Below, one piece after another: positions 26,404-35,605 of a stretch of DNA of 64,000 nt (its first letter is position 1; the number at the start of each line of letters is the position of its first letter). The translations under genes were made by a program, and so were the position numbers. The DNA lies in NCBI RefSeq assembly GCF_002368195.1, contig NZ_AP018178.1, forward strand, positions 8,452,645 to 8,516,644, in the 5' to 3' direction. Under the pieces are notes generated by a model. It worked only from the letters and a program-made list of their open reading frames with translations, was not told the DNA's origin and did no database searches. Source of the DNA: Calothrix sp. NIES-2100 (GTDB lineage Bacteria; Cyanobacteriota; Cyanobacteriia; Cyanobacteriales; Nostocaceae).

Positions 26404-27495
26404 ATGACCCAGAACTACCGCATTACCTTACTCCCCGGCGATGGCATTGGCCCTGAAATTATGGCCGTAGCGGTAGACGTGCTAAATGTCGTGGGGAAAA
26501 AATTTGATTTGAAGTTTGATTTTCAAGAAGCTTTAATTGGTGGTGCAGCAATTGACGCAACCGGCGAACCGCTACCGGCTGCAACCTTAGATATCTGTCG
26601 CAACAGCGATGCTGTATTACTCGCGGCTATCGGTGGTTACAAGTGGGATACCTTACCATCCCATCTGCGCCCAGAAGCAGGTTTGTTGGGATTACGTGCA
26701 GGGTTGGGATTATTTGCTAATTTGCGCCCAGCGAAAATTTTACCTCAGTTAATTGATGCCTCAACTTTGAAGCGGGAAGTTGTGGAAGGCGTTGATATTA
26801 TGGTAGTGCGCGAACTGACTGGGGGAATTTACTTCGGTAAACCCAAGGGGATTTTTGAAACAGAGACAGGAGAGAAACGCGGTGTAAATACAATGGTTTA
26901 CACCGAATCAGAAATCGAGCGCATTGGCAGAGTAGCCTTTGAAGCAGCTAGGAAACGCGGAAAGAAACTTTGCTCAGTAGATAAAGCCAACGTTTTAGAA
27001 GTATCTCAACTGTGGCGCGATCGCATCATTAAACTTTCCCAAGAATATCCTGATATCGAACTATCTCACCTCTACGTCGATAATGCCGCCATGCAATTGG
27101 TACGCGCTCCCAAGCAGTTTGATACCATTGTCACAGGTAATTTATTTGGCGATATTCTCTCTGATGCTGCTGCCATGCTCACAGGTAGTATCGGAATGCT
27201 ACCCTCCGCTAGTTTAGGCGCTTCCGGCCCTGGTGTCTTTGAACCCGTTCACGGTTCCGCCCCAGATATCGCCGGACAAGACAAAGCCAATCCCTTGGCG
27301 CAGGTATTAAGTGCAGCCATGATGCTACGCTACGCCTTCGATCAACCCCAAGCAGCAGATACCATAGAAAACGCCGTCTTGCAAGTTTTAGAACAAGGCG
27401 ATCGCACTGGCGATATTCTCTCCCCCGGAACCAAGCTTTTAGGCTGTCGCGCTATGGGTGATGCACTCATTCAGGCAATAGTCAATAGTCAATAG
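26404..27495 (+). CDS. leuB: 3-isopropylmalate dehydrogenase
   Basis: LeuB oxidatively decarboxylates 3-isopropylmalate to 2-oxoisocaproate with NAD+ in leucine synthesis. The 363 residues are full length. Family signatures are clear: the N-terminal ITLLPGDGIGPEI, the substrate-binding Arg segment LLGLRAGLGLFANLRPA, VRELTGGIYFGKPKG, KANVLEVSQLWRD, the metal-binding NLFGDILSDAAAM and the NAD-binding GSAPDIAGQDKANPLA. The last codons run into a CAATAGT repeat that supplies the stop. The start is the ATG at 26404 with no obvious ribosome site. Confidence 0.97.
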   Translation: MTQNYRITLLPGDGIGPEIMAVAVDVLNVVGKKFDLKFDFQEALIGGAAIDATGEPLPAATLDICRNSDAVLLAAIGGYKWDTLPSHLRPEAGLLGLRAGLGLFANLRPAKILPQLIDASTLKREVVEGVDIMVVRELTGGIYFGKPKGIFETETGEKRGVNTMVYTESEIERIGRVAFEAARKRGKKLCSVDKANVLEVSQLWRDRIIKLSQEYPDIELSHLYVDNAAMQLVRAPKQFDTIVTGNLFGDILSDAAAMLTGSIGMLPSASLGASGPGVFEPVHGSAPDIAGQDKANPLAQVLSAAMMLRYAFDQPQAADTIENAVLQVLEQGDRTGDILSPGTKLLGCRAMGDALIQAIVNSQ

Positions 27496-27496
27496 T

Positions 27497-27541
27497 CAGT
27501 TGTCAGTTGTCAGTTGTCAGTTGTCAGTTGTCAGTTGTCAG
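27497..27541. repeat. TTGTCAG heptamer tandem repeat
   Basis: Six to seven contiguous copies of the heptamer TTGTCAG directly after leuB, of the short tandem repeat class common in heterocystous cyanobacteria. Confidence 0.85.
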
Positions 27542-27557
27542 AGGTAACAGTCAACAG

Positions 27558-27619
27558 TAGGGGCGGGTTTATTTAGATCATTGTTGATCCACGAGGATAT
27601 CTGTGAACCCGCCCGTACA
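27558..27619. repeat. 62-bp hairpin repeat, copy A
   Basis: TAGGGGCGGGTTTATTT ... GATATCTGTGAACCCGCCCGTACA. The ends GGGCGGGTT and AACCCGCCC pair. A second, very similar copy lies at 28106-28167 on the far side of the small gene at 27783. Confidence 0.8.
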
Positions 27620-27782
27620 ACAGTCAACAGTCAACAGTCTCTTCTGCCCCCTTGTCCCCCTTGTCCCCCTTGTCCCCCCTGCCCCCCTGCCCAATTCCAA
27701 ACAGAACTGGATCATTTTGGCAACCGTTACGGAAACTTTCATATAAACTAGAGACAAATCTAGAAAGCAAATAACATCCATA

Positions 27783-28052
27783 GTGTACGCTTTACGACAA
27801 GGACAAGAAAACTATACCGCGCCTAGAAACCAGCATTCCCAGTCTCCCTTGGCTGATCCTGCTGTCATCAGGGCTGCTGGTCAGATTTACTACACTCTCT
27901 GTGAAGCACATCCAGAAGTCACTGGTCAAGCTACAGGAGTAGCCATTAATCGCGTTAACCATCGCGGTAAGGTGATTTTTACCAATCAGCCGATTCTCTT
28001 ACCGCAAGAATGTTTTGTACCGTTGAGTCAAATTGAATCTCATATGTATTAG
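27783..28052 (+). CDS. Small conserved-looking protein of unknown function, 89 aa
   Basis: Starts at GTG (MYALRQGQENYTAPRNQ) and ends LSQIESHMY. The middle reads DPAVIRAAGQIYYTLCEAHPEVTGQATGVAINRV, an amphipathic helical region followed by a short beta-like segment (HRGKVIFTNQPILLPQECF). No membrane segment or named motif is seen. Codon use is native and the sequence looks protein-like, although the flanks are entirely repeats. I do not recognise it. A possible -10-like AT-rich stretch precedes the start. Role unknown. Confidence 0.6.
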   Translation: MYALRQGQENYTAPRNQHSQSPLADPAVIRAAGQIYYTLCEAHPEVTGQATGVAINRVNHRGKVIFTNQPILLPQECFVPLSQIESHMY

Positions 28053-28077
28053 TCATTAGTCATTAGTCAGTTGTCAG

Positions 28078-28167
28078 TAGGGGCGGGTTTATTTAAATCC
28101 TTGTGTAGGGGCGGGTTTATTTGGATCTTTGTTAATGAATGAGGATATCTGTGAACCCGCCCGTACA
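28078..28167. repeat. 62-bp hairpin repeat, copy B plus a half copy
   Basis: A half copy (28078-28100, GTAGGGGCGGGTTTATTTAAA) is followed directly by a full copy at 28106-28167. Copies A and B share their two ends exactly and differ in the loop. Confidence 0.75.
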
Positions 28168-28262
28168 GTGGTCAGTTGTCAAGAGCTTGTTATTGCTGAA
28201 CTCTCGACAAAGCATAAAAGATAAACGACAAATGACAAAGGACTAATGACTAATGACTATAT

Positions 28263-29084
28263 ATGGACATTTTGATGATCGTCCCGGCGAGTGTGATTGT
28301 CTTCGCCTTAGGTGCATCTATTGGTAGCTTTATCAATGTTGTGGTTTATCGGTTACCAGCTGGATTGTCGGTTTTGTGGCCGCCGTCTCGCTGTCCCCGT
28401 TGTCTCAACCAGCTAAAAGCTTACGATAATGTGCCTGTTTTCGGTTGGCTGTGGTTAAAAGGTCGGTGTCGTTATTGTAAAAGCAAGATTTCTGCCCGCT
28501 ATCCTGTGGTAGAAGCGTTAACGGGCGTAATATTTTTACTAGTTTTTCTCTTATTTAAAGTTTCTATTTTAACCATTGGCTATTGGGCTTTTTGTAGCTG
28601 GCTATTGGCCTTATCATTGATTGATTTAGATACAATGACTTTACCCAACCAATTGACGCAGTCGGGTTTGGTATTGGGAATAATATTTCAAGTAGTTAGC
28701 GGATTTTTTGTTGAGGGTAGCCCGGTGGGAGCGATCAGACATTTAATGATGGGGATTGTCGGCGCAGTGCTGGGCTTGTGGCTATTTGATGCGATCGCAT
28801 TTTTGGCTTCAATGGCTCTGCGTAAAACCGCAATGGGCGCAGGAGATGCCAAATTAGCGGCGATGATGGGAGCTTGGCTGGGGTGGAAATATTTGCTGCT
28901 AGCTGGTTTTATCGCCTGTGCTGTAGGAGCCTTAGTTGGTATTCTCTCAATTACATTATCAAAGCGCAGATTTGGACAAAAGATGCCTTTTGGCCCTTTT
29001 CTCGCTTTTGGGGCGGCGATCGCTTTATTTGGGGGCGAAGCGATTTTATCGGCGTACCTGGGGCTATTTTTTCCAGTAAGTTAA
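28263..29084 (+). CDS. pilD: Type IV prepilin peptidase / N-methyltransferase (PilD)
   Basis: PilD is an inner-membrane aspartic peptidase that cleaves prepilin leader peptides and methylates the new N-terminus, needed for type IV pili, motility and DNA uptake. All hallmarks are visible in 273 residues: GSFINVVVYRLP, the zinc-type double CxxC (C44, C47, C69, C72) in the cytoplasmic loop, the first Asp region SLIDLDTMTLPNQ (about 119-130) and the GxGD catalytic motif GAGDAKL (192-198). About eight membrane helices are present. It stands alone, with no pilin genes nearby, as is common in cyanobacteria. The start is the ATG at 28263, inside a TAATGACTA repeat. Confidence 0.95.
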   Translation: MDILMIVPASVIVFALGASIGSFINVVVYRLPAGLSVLWPPSRCPRCLNQLKAYDNVPVFGWLWLKGRCRYCKSKISARYPVVEALTGVIFLLVFLLFKVSILTIGYWAFCSWLLALSLIDLDTMTLPNQLTQSGLVLGIIFQVVSGFFVEGSPVGAIRHLMMGIVGAVLGLWLFDAIAFLASMALRKTAMGAGDAKLAAMMGAWLGWKYLLLAGFIACAVGALVGILSITLSKRRFGQKMPFGPFLAFGAAIALFGGEAILSAYLGLFFPVS

Positions 29085-29669
29085 ATAGAGGAGGCAAAAA
29101 CAAATTGGCTCATTGAAAATTTAAAATCCCATTTTTAAACCCCATTGATCCATAATAAGAAATTTCAACCCCCATGACTGTAACTGTCATTACGCCATTA
29201 ATTCTTCAGATTTTGGTAATATCATCCTGTGACCAGTATTACCCTCTTAACGAGCTAACTGCTCATCACCTAGCAATACGAAGTCTTGATTTGGGAGCAA
29301 GTATCCCTTTGAAGGGGTTGGGGAAGAGCATCCGGTTGGGGGGGATTGATATGCAATACCTTTGCCACTACTTTCACCATATTAAACTGACAACAGGCTT
29401 GTATTGGCATCAGCATTTTCGTTAAGCTGGCAACCAAAGATGCATTCATCAGGTCTTTCTTGCTAAGAAGCGTAATTTGACGATGTAGTCAATAGTCAAG
29501 AGCCAAAACGGGATGAACAAGCGTGTCTTTCCCCTAGCGGAGCCACCAAACAATCCATATCCAGTCCCAAGTCCCAAATCACGAATGGGGAATGAGGACT
29601 TTTTACCCTGTAATCCCCCTAGCTTCTTGACCCAGTTTTCGACCTCATTACCCAATTAATAAGATAAAA
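29085..29669. other. 585-bp gene-free region upstream of accD
   Basis: I find no convincing gene, RNA or hairpin here. An 83-codon open frame at 29174 lacks a ribosome site and has unprotein-like composition. The region is of mixed composition with a GTTGGGGG-type G-rich stretch near 29318-29345. It may carry the accD promoter. Confidence 0.4.
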
Positions 29670-30620
29670 ATGGCAAATAACGAAGAATCACGCGGTTTAA
29701 AGTCACTATTGGATTGGTTTGCAAATCGGCGGAAATCAGGTACTACCAGCCTGGAACGTCAAGAGAGGGAAATTGCTGATGGGTTATGGCACAAGTGCGC
29801 TAAGTGTGGTGTGTTAACCTATACGAAAGACCTGAAAGCAAATCAGATGGTTTGCGTTGAATGTGGTCATCATAATCGAGTGGATAGCGATGAACGCATT
29901 CGCCAATTAATCGACCAAAACACCTGGAAACCGATGGACGAGCATTTGCGTCCTACCGATCCCCTGCAATTTCGCGATCGCAAACCCTACAGCGATCGGT
30001 TGCGGGAAATGCAAGACAAAATTGGTTTAATCGATGCAGTGAAAACTGGTCTTGGTCAAATAAATGGTTTACCCGTGGCTTTAGGAGTCATGGACTTCCG
30101 CTTCATGGGTGGAAGTATGGGTTCCGTTGTGGGCGAAAAACTCACCCGCATGATTGAGCAAGCCACCCAGCGCCGTTATCCGGTAATTATCGTCTGCACA
30201 TCTGGGGGAGCCAGAATGCAAGAAGGAATGCTTTCCCTGATGCAAATGGCGAAAATCTCCGCCGCCTTACAACGCCATCGCGATGCCAAACTTTTATATA
30301 TTCCTATTTTGACCCATCCCACCACCGGGGGTGTAACAGCCAGTTTTGCTATGTTAGGTGATATCATCCTCGCAGAACCAAAGGCTACTATCGGTTTTGC
30401 CGGTCGGCGAGTGATTGAGCAAACCATCCGCGAAAAACTACCAGAAGATTTTCAAAGCGCTGAAGATTTGCTCAAGCATGGTTTTGTCGATGACATCGTC
30501 CCCCGTACCCAGTTAAAGAATACTCTCACCCAGTTGATTGCTTTGCATCAACCCATACCCACCGCCCCGCACATGGTTTTGTGGGAAAGCATGAGTTTGA
30601 GTTCTAGCGCCGCTGAATAG
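29670..30620 (+). CDS. accD: Acetyl-CoA carboxylase carboxyltransferase subunit beta
   Basis: AccD forms, with AccA, the carboxyltransferase that moves CO2 from biotin to acetyl-CoA to give malonyl-CoA for fatty acid synthesis. The 316 residues are full length for a cyanobacterium. The zinc ribbon C43-x2-C46-x15-C62-x2-C65 is intact. The crotonase-like body shows GxxVALGVMDFRFMGGSMGSVVGEK, TSGGARMQEGMLSLMQMAK and the oxyanion region LTHPTTGGVTASFAMLGD, all strong AccD signatures. The gene is monocistronic here. The next gene is convergent. Confidence 0.97.
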   Translation: MANNEESRGLKSLLDWFANRRKSGTTSLERQEREIADGLWHKCAKCGVLTYTKDLKANQMVCVECGHHNRVDSDERIRQLIDQNTWKPMDEHLRPTDPLQFRDRKPYSDRLREMQDKIGLIDAVKTGLGQINGLPVALGVMDFRFMGGSMGSVVGEKLTRMIEQATQRRYPVIIVCTSGGARMQEGMLSLMQMAKISAALQRHRDAKLLYIPILTHPTTGGVTASFAMLGDIILAEPKATIGFAGRRVIEQTIREKLPEDFQSAEDLLKHGFVDDIVPRTQLKNTLTQLIALHQPIPTAPHMVLWESMSLSSSAAE

Positions 30621-30625
30621 GAAGA

Positions 30626-30755
30626 GTGGGGGACAAGGGGGACAAGGGGGACAAGGAAGACAAGGGAGATATGGGGAGTGTGGGGAGTTTTCTTACTCAT
30701 GCCCCATACCCCATGCCCCATGCCCAATGCCCAATGCCCCATGCCCCATGCCCAA
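30626..30755. repeat. GGGGGACAA and CCCATGCCC tandem repeats
   Basis: Iterated GGGGACAAG (30628-30668) then CATGCCCCATGCCCAATGCC iterations (30700-30752). The arms GGGGAGTG/ GCCCCAT are loosely complementary. It lies between the convergent accD and MFS genes. Confidence 0.75.
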
Positions 30756-32174
30756 CTAATGCGGTTCTTTCACAAATATCAGGGGTAAAATCGCGACTAA
30801 GCGACACACAGTAGAAAGAGCGAACAAGCCGAGTAAGCCTCCTTGTTCAGCAAATTGGGCGATAAAACCGCCAATTGTTGCACCTAACGCACCACTCACA
30901 CCAGCAACAGCGGATGCGATCGCAAAATAGATAGACTGATTTTTTACTGGTGCGATCCCTAGTTGCAAATTGTTATTGCATAGATCAATCGCCGCTGAAG
31001 TCCCGCCTGTAAAAATGTGTAATAGCGGTAACCACAGCCAAATATTCCAGCTATTACCACTAACACCCATCCACAGCAACGGTGTCAGTGCTACCAAAAT
31101 TCCGATTGACATCAAAATCCGCCGATTACCGATTTTGTCTGCCAATTTACCCCACAATACAATCAAAAGCATACTAGCTCCCGCCTGAAGGCTACCGTAG
31201 AGCGTCACGCAACTTACATCTAGATGGAGCTTATCTAGCATGTAGAAGTTGAAAAAAGGAGCGCTGATGTTAACAGCCAGCATCCAGAAGCCGAAATAAA
31301 GCACAAACCTGAAAAAGTTATAGTTATTCCAGATACTAGTAACCTCGTTGCATGGGCTAGGTATTTGATTTACTGCACCAGTTCCCTCGGTTTCAGTCAC
31401 CGCAGATTCACTGATTTGCTGGTACTTTACAAGACTACTGTTTTGTAATGCTGGATTCATGTCTATCTGGAAGTACTGACAGCCCAAGCTAATTAACCCG
31501 AAGGCGATCGCTACAAACAGAATTATTCCGTAACCTTGTAAAGTTCCACCATACCAATGTGATACCGCTAGCCCCGCTAAAGGTACACTCAACAAATTAG
31601 TCAAGCTGGCTGCACTATTACGGATACCAAAATACCTACCTCGCAATCTTCGAGGAACGATCGTTGCCAGCCAACTCAGCCATGATGCAGTTCCTAGCCC
31701 TCCCAAAAGACCGCTGAACAGAACAACCAACAGGGTTAATACTACTAACTGTTCAGAAGTTACCCCAATCCAGGGTGAGGCGATAATGCTAAAGCCGAGA
31801 ACCAGCCACAGTAACCGACCAATTCCATGAGTCTTGAGCGAATAGTGGAAACGGCTGCTGCTGCGTTCCGACAAGTAAGCGCCTAACGGCTGAACCAAAT
31901 TCACCAACATTGGGATAGATGACAGCATCCCAAACACCACAGGACTAGCACCCAACTCCAACAGGAAATTGCTGAGTAAAATTCCACCAGTAGCTACACC
32001 GAAAACTGCGGCGAAAACAGCATCCAGAGTTGAAGCCCGCAAACTGGTGCGAATAGCATCCTTATAAACTTGGGGATTGGGCTTTATAGTGGAGGTAGGT
32101 ATTAATTGTGGCGCAGTAATCTGAGTAATTTCCAGAGTCACAGGCGCTGCTGTTTCAATCGGAACAGAAGTCAT
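30756..32174 (-). CDS. Major facilitator superfamily transporter
   Basis: 472 residues with twelve predicted membrane helices in two six-helix halves separated by a long central loop (about 235-275, polar, with EGTGAVNQIPSP). Features of the MFS: the acidic/basic loop after helix 2, YLSERSSSRFHYSLK, and the helix 4-5 region PRRLRGRYFGIRNSAASLTNL, repeated in the second half as GKLADKIGNRRILMSIG (motif A-like). The N-terminal 40 residues are a polar tail. The substrate cannot be predicted. It is divergent from the sugar-binding protein gene (292 bp between starts), which may or may not be functional coupling. Confidence 0.82.
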   Translation of the reverse strand: MTSVPIETAAPVTLEITQITAPQLIPTSTIKPNPQVYKDAIRTSLRASTLDAVFAAVFGVATGGILLSNFLLELGASPVVFGMLSSIPMLVNLVQPLGAYLSERSSSRFHYSLKTHGIGRLLWLVLGFSIIASPWIGVTSEQLVVLTLLVVLFSGLLGGLGTASWLSWLATIVPRRLRGRYFGIRNSAASLTNLLSVPLAGLAVSHWYGGTLQGYGIILFVAIAFGLISLGCQYFQIDMNPALQNSSLVKYQQISESAVTETEGTGAVNQIPSPCNEVTSIWNNYNFFRFVLYFGFWMLAVNISAPFFNFYMLDKLHLDVSCVTLYGSLQAGASMLLIVLWGKLADKIGNRRILMSIGILVALTPLLWMGVSGNSWNIWLWLPLLHIFTGGTSAAIDLCNNNLQLGIAPVKNQSIYFAIASAVAGVSGALGATIGGFIAQFAEQGGLLGLFALSTVCRLVAILPLIFVKEPH

Positions 32175-32379
32175 AAATTAAATTTATACGGTTGATGTAC
32201 CGTAGATAAGTCTCGTTGCCGATAATTTCCCGTCATTCTAGCTTGGTTAACAGAGACTAGGGATTGCAACAAAAATTCAGCTTGGGAAATATCAGTTTTT
32301 GGCTACCAACGATATAAGTAGAGACAGAGTATCTCTGATTAGTAAGGGACTTACTCGTAAAAAAATATTCCATTGCTAT

Positions 32380-32422
32380 TGTTGACTGTTGACTGTTAAC
32401 GGTTAACTGTCAACAGTCAACA
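32380..32422. repeat. GTTGACTGTTGACTGTTAAC inverted repeat
   Basis: TGTTGACTGTTGACTGTTAAC (one base beyond 20 when read from 32380) pairs with 32402-32422 with two mismatches around a single base, giving a strong hairpin 45 bp before the sugar-binding protein start. It is built from heptamer repeats, so it may be repeat DNA rather than an operator. Confidence 0.55.
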
Positions 32423-32466
32423 GTTAACGACTTTAACGGAATAATTTATTTTTTGGAGTTCCCTAA

Positions 32467-33717
32467 GTGATTAGAAGCAGGTTATGGAAGTTTTTGGGAT
32501 TGGCAATAGCGATCGCGATCGCCATGATTAGTTGCCACAGTCTATCACTACCAAGGACATCTACAGCGGTTACTGTCAAACTTAGTGGTTGGGGAGGTAA
32601 TCAAGTTGAGCAGAAACTTCTCAAACAGGTACTCCAAGACTTTGAAGCACAGCACCCCCAAATCAAAGTTAAGTATGAGGTCATTTCCGACCAATACATG
32701 GACGTAATCAAAACTCGCTTAGTCGGAGAAGCTGCACCAGATGTATTTTATCTGGATGCGCTGGAGGCTCCTTTCTTGATGAGTCAAAACGTCCTCGAAC
32801 CGCTAGATGGTTATATTACCCCAGAATTTGATTTACCAGACTTTGAACCTAACCTACTCAATAGCTTCAAATACCAGAACCAAATTTACGGTTTCCCCAA
32901 AGATTACTCAACCCTGTCGTTGTTTTACAATAAAAAAGCCTTCGCCACAGCAGGCTTAACTAGTCCGCCCACAACTTGGGAAGAATTACGTAGCTACTCT
33001 GGGCAATTAACAGGTAAGCTGAACAAATACGGCTTTGGGGAAATTCCCGAATTAGCCCGTCAAGCTTATAAAATTAAAGCCTTTGGTGGGCAAATTATTA
33101 GTCAAAATGATGACGCTACCTTTGCTAGTGAACCAGGTTTACAGGGATTGCAGTTAGTTATAGATCAGTATCAAAAAGACCGTTCCTCTGCCCAAAAATC
33201 TGATGTAGGTACAAACTCAGGTAGCGAAATGTTTGGTCAGAGCAAAGTTGCAATGGTCATTGAAGGTAATTGGGCAATTACTTATCTCAAAGACACCTTT
33301 CCCAATTTGGATTTTGCTACCGCAGAAATACCAACTATTAATGATAAAAAAAATACGATGGTATTTACCGTTGCCTATGTGATGAATAAACAAGCAAAAC
33401 ACAAAACCGAAGCTTGGGAATTAATTTCCTATCTCACTGGTAAAGAAGGGATGGAAAAGTGGACAGGAACAGGGTTTGCGCTACCAACGAGAAAATCTGT
33501 AGCACAAAAATTAGGCTATGACAAAGACCCCTTGCGATCGCCTTTTGTGAGCGGTGTATCCTACGCTACCCCTTGGCAAGCAGGCAAATATCCAGCAGCT
33601 ATTGTCAATAACTTTGATAACCAATTTATTAGCGCTTTGTTAGGGCAACAACCATTAAAGCAGGCAATGGTGCGAGCGCAAACACAAGCAAACAAGCAAA
33701 TTAAAGCAATGCACTAA
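32467..33717 (+). CDS. Carbohydrate ABC transporter substrate-binding lipoprotein
   Basis: 416 residues of the family 1 extracellular solute-binding type. The signal peptide ends in a lipobox-like AMISC (Cys about 23), so it is probably a lipoprotein on the periplasmic side. Body signatures: LSGWGGNQVEQKLLKQVLQDFE, APDVFYLDALEAPFL, NQIYGFPKDYSTLSLFYNKKAFATAGL, WEELRSYSGQLT and MVIEGNWAITYL, all typical of maltose/glycerol-phosphate/glucoside binders. It should deliver a sugar to a UgpA/UgpE-type permease pair, and such a pair is encoded 13 kb downstream on the same strand (46584-48322) with an accessory block in between. The start is GTG at 32467. Confidence 0.9.
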   Translation: MIRSRLWKFLGLAIAIAIAMISCHSLSLPRTSTAVTVKLSGWGGNQVEQKLLKQVLQDFEAQHPQIKVKYEVISDQYMDVIKTRLVGEAAPDVFYLDALEAPFLMSQNVLEPLDGYITPEFDLPDFEPNLLNSFKYQNQIYGFPKDYSTLSLFYNKKAFATAGLTSPPTTWEELRSYSGQLTGKLNKYGFGEIPELARQAYKIKAFGGQIISQNDDATFASEPGLQGLQLVIDQYQKDRSSAQKSDVGTNSGSEMFGQSKVAMVIEGNWAITYLKDTFPNLDFATAEIPTINDKKNTMVFTVAYVMNKQAKHKTEAWELISYLTGKEGMEKWTGTGFALPTRKSVAQKLGYDKDPLRSPFVSGVSYATPWQAGKYPAAIVNNFDNQFISALLGQQPLKQAMVRAQTQANKQIKAMH

Positions 33718-33784
33718 TCCGCTCAATTTCTTTAGTCTGCGTTCGTCGAAGACGTTCCCAAAGGGTAGGCAGGCTTCGTAGCGT

Positions 33785-33817
33785 TAGCCCCAGGCTTCCA
33801 GCCTGCGGGCGGTATAT
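33785..33817. repeat. TAGCCCCAGGCTTCCAGCCT palindromic repeat, copy 1
   Basis: CAGGCT-TCCA-AGCCTG-like palindrome within TAGCCCCAGGCTTCCAGCCT then GCGGGCGGTATAT. A second copy lies at 35505-35536. The two bracket the first gene of the accessory block. Confidence 0.75.
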
Positions 33818-33890
33818 CGGGTAAGCGAGAGAATTATTTGTATCAGCATTTATACCGTTTCACTTTAATTATGATACAAATACATTGGTA

Positions 33891-34161
33891 GGGGCACGGC
33901 AATGCCCATTGGTGTCAACTTACGCTAAAAGGCTTGTCCCACAGGCGTTTTACCCCACACGCCAGTCCGCTCAAGTCGGGAAACCCGCCCACGCGGCTGG
34001 CTCCCCTTAATCCCCTCCCCGCCTGCGGGGAGGGGACGTTTTGGCTTTAGACAAAACTGGAGTGGGGTAACGGGGATCTCAAAAGGAATCGAAAAAACTT
34101 AAAATCAAGCCTGCATTAGGGTTTCACGTTAAGTTGACACCAATGGGCAATGCCGTGCCCC
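33891..34161. mobile_element. Composite inverted-repeat element (MITE-like), about 270-350 bp
   Basis: A 32-bp arm at 33891-33922 (GGGGCACGGCAATGCCC then ATTGGTGTCAACTTA) is inverted at 34130-34161 with one mismatch. Outside it the similarity continues imperfectly (ATACCGTTTCACTTT near 33853 against AGTGAAATGGTAT near 34190), giving arms of about 75 bp. Nested inside is a near-perfect hairpin TCCCCTCCCCGC-CT-GCGGGGAGGGGA (34011-34036). No open frame is visible. It lies in the 685-bp gap at the left edge of the accessory block. Confidence 0.55.
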
Positions 34162-34402
34162 CGACGCGAAATCTATATGTATCAGCGTTTTAGTGAAATG
34201 GTATTAGGGGTTAAACCCACCATTCGCCAGCAGCATCCTTTGAGAACTCGGGGATCTAATTTTTCACGAATGATTTAAGACTGCTATAAGTGTTCATACC
34301 GTTTCTTTATGAAGCTGCGCCAAATCTCTTGATTTCTTATTTTTTGGCGTACTTGGCGTACTTGGCGGTTCATTATTTATTTCTGGTACTATCAGCGCAT
34401 CT

Positions 34403-35425
34403 TCATCCAGAATTGGTATCACCATTTGATATGACAAAACCCCCATCCAGGTTGCAACCAGCCGCAAATTGATTCATAGCAACTTTTAAATCTTCATCTA
34501 AACTCAAACAATTTTGATCGATATAAAATTTTAAAGCGAACTGCAAAATGTATCTCAACGGCTGTTCAGCATTAACAGGCATCAACTCGAAATTATTAGT
34601 CTTTTCATAAACAAATTTAGGAGTAACCTTACCATTTTCTTCAATCTCACGTATATAAGAAAAAAGAACATTCCCCACTGTCTGAACCGGGGTAATAACT
34701 GCGCTTATATTGCTAAAATCAGGATTTTTTAAAATATCAATTAATTCTTTATATTGCGAACAAATACTTTGCTCTATTTGTTGAATATTATTAGCTTTCT
34801 TGAGATAATTTTCACATTTTACCGGAGCAAATATCAAAAGCTTGGGTTGCTCAGATAAATCTTCTATATAAGCTTTAAGCAAAATTTCTTTAATTATTTC
34901 CGTCTTATTTATTTGGACATGATATTTACCCTTTTTTTCAATTAATGCCGGAGTGTCAATTGCCAGAATAGTTACATTAGCATCCTTAATATAATCTATA
35001 ACCCGATTAATTTTTTGCTCTCGCTCCTGAATTCCTGTCTCCAGCTTTTGCGGATCTTCACCGATTACCCAACCACCCGGATAGTCTTGAAATTCTAGTA
35101 GTAATGAAGATATTTTTTGTAGGTTACTAAAATAAAAATCAAATTTTTTCGCATTAGCTGTTCCCGGAATTCCTCCTTCTGCTATCCAACGGTTGTTTCT
35201 CTTAACTAGCTGCTTGAGTTCTTCCTCACAAGTATTAAGAAAATTACTAGTCTCGTAGTCCGAACCTGGTTTTTCAGGATTACCAGCTTCGAGTCGCAAT
35301 TGATTGACATCCAATCCTGCTTTCATCTGTCTCCACATCACTGTTAACAGACTAGTCTTACCTACACCCGAAGGCCCCAGCATAGTAATTTTGAATGGTT
35401 CCAATTTTTTTTGGCTACTTTCCAT
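34403..35425 (-). CDS. P-loop GTPase-like protein A (paralogue of 38557-39576)
   Basis: 340 residues from the ATG at 35425, chosen because MESSQKKLEPFKITMLG aligns with the start of the paralogue. The 41 codons upstream in the same frame read through a palindromic repeat. Seen: Walker A/G1 GPSGVGKTSL, a G3-like FQDYPGGW (D-x-P-G), a hydrophobic strand VTILAIDTPAL, and G4-like APVKCENYL in place of NKxD. The C-terminal part contains VITPVQTVGNVLFSYI and a final acidic helix. The domain resembles TRAFAC GTPases of bacterial conflict systems, but I cannot name the family. It is the last gene of the minus-strand cluster, 180 bp after the PGBD protein gene. Confidence 0.75.
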   Translation of the reverse strand: MESSQKKLEPFKITMLGPSGVGKTSLLTVMWRQMKAGLDVNQLRLEAGNPEKPGSDYETSNFLNTCEEELKQLVKRNNRWIAEGGIPGTANAKKFDFYFSNLQKISSLLLEFQDYPGGWVIGEDPQKLETGIQEREQKINRVIDYIKDANVTILAIDTPALIEKKGKYHVQINKTEIIKEILLKAYIEDLSEQPKLLIFAPVKCENYLKKANNIQQIEQSICSQYKELIDILKNPDFSNISAVITPVQTVGNVLFSYIREIEENGKVTPKFVYEKTNNFELMPVNAEQPLRYILQFALKFYIDQNCLSLDEDLKVAMNQFAAGCNLDGGFVISNGDTNSG

Positions 35426-35504
35426 TGAGTTAGAATAATTTGTAAACAAAAGTAAAGTATTTATCTTGTCATTAATTAGCCCACGTAGGTGGGCTTTGTT
35501 GACG

Positions 35505-35536
35505 TAGCCCCAGGCTTCTAGCCTGAGGGCGATATA
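35505..35536. repeat. TAGCCCCAGGCTTCTAGCCT palindromic repeat, copy 2
   Basis: Second copy of the repeat at 33785, preceded by a small hairpin, GCCCAC-GTA-GTGGGC-like (35479-35495). It lies upstream of GTPase gene A and is translated only if an unlikely upstream start were used. Confidence 0.7.
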
Positions 35537-35605
35537 GCGCAACTTCACATAGAATTGGTATGACAGGATACAGCTACCACCCTACTATTCTCTGTTAACA
35601 AATGT

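Noticed and set aside
29174..29425. 83-codon frame before accD
   Set aside because: No ribosome site, odd composition, and an in-frame G-rich repeat.
35426..35548. Extended N-terminus of GTPase A
   Set aside because: The extra 41 codons read through a palindromic repeat, and the paralogue starts at the position chosen here.
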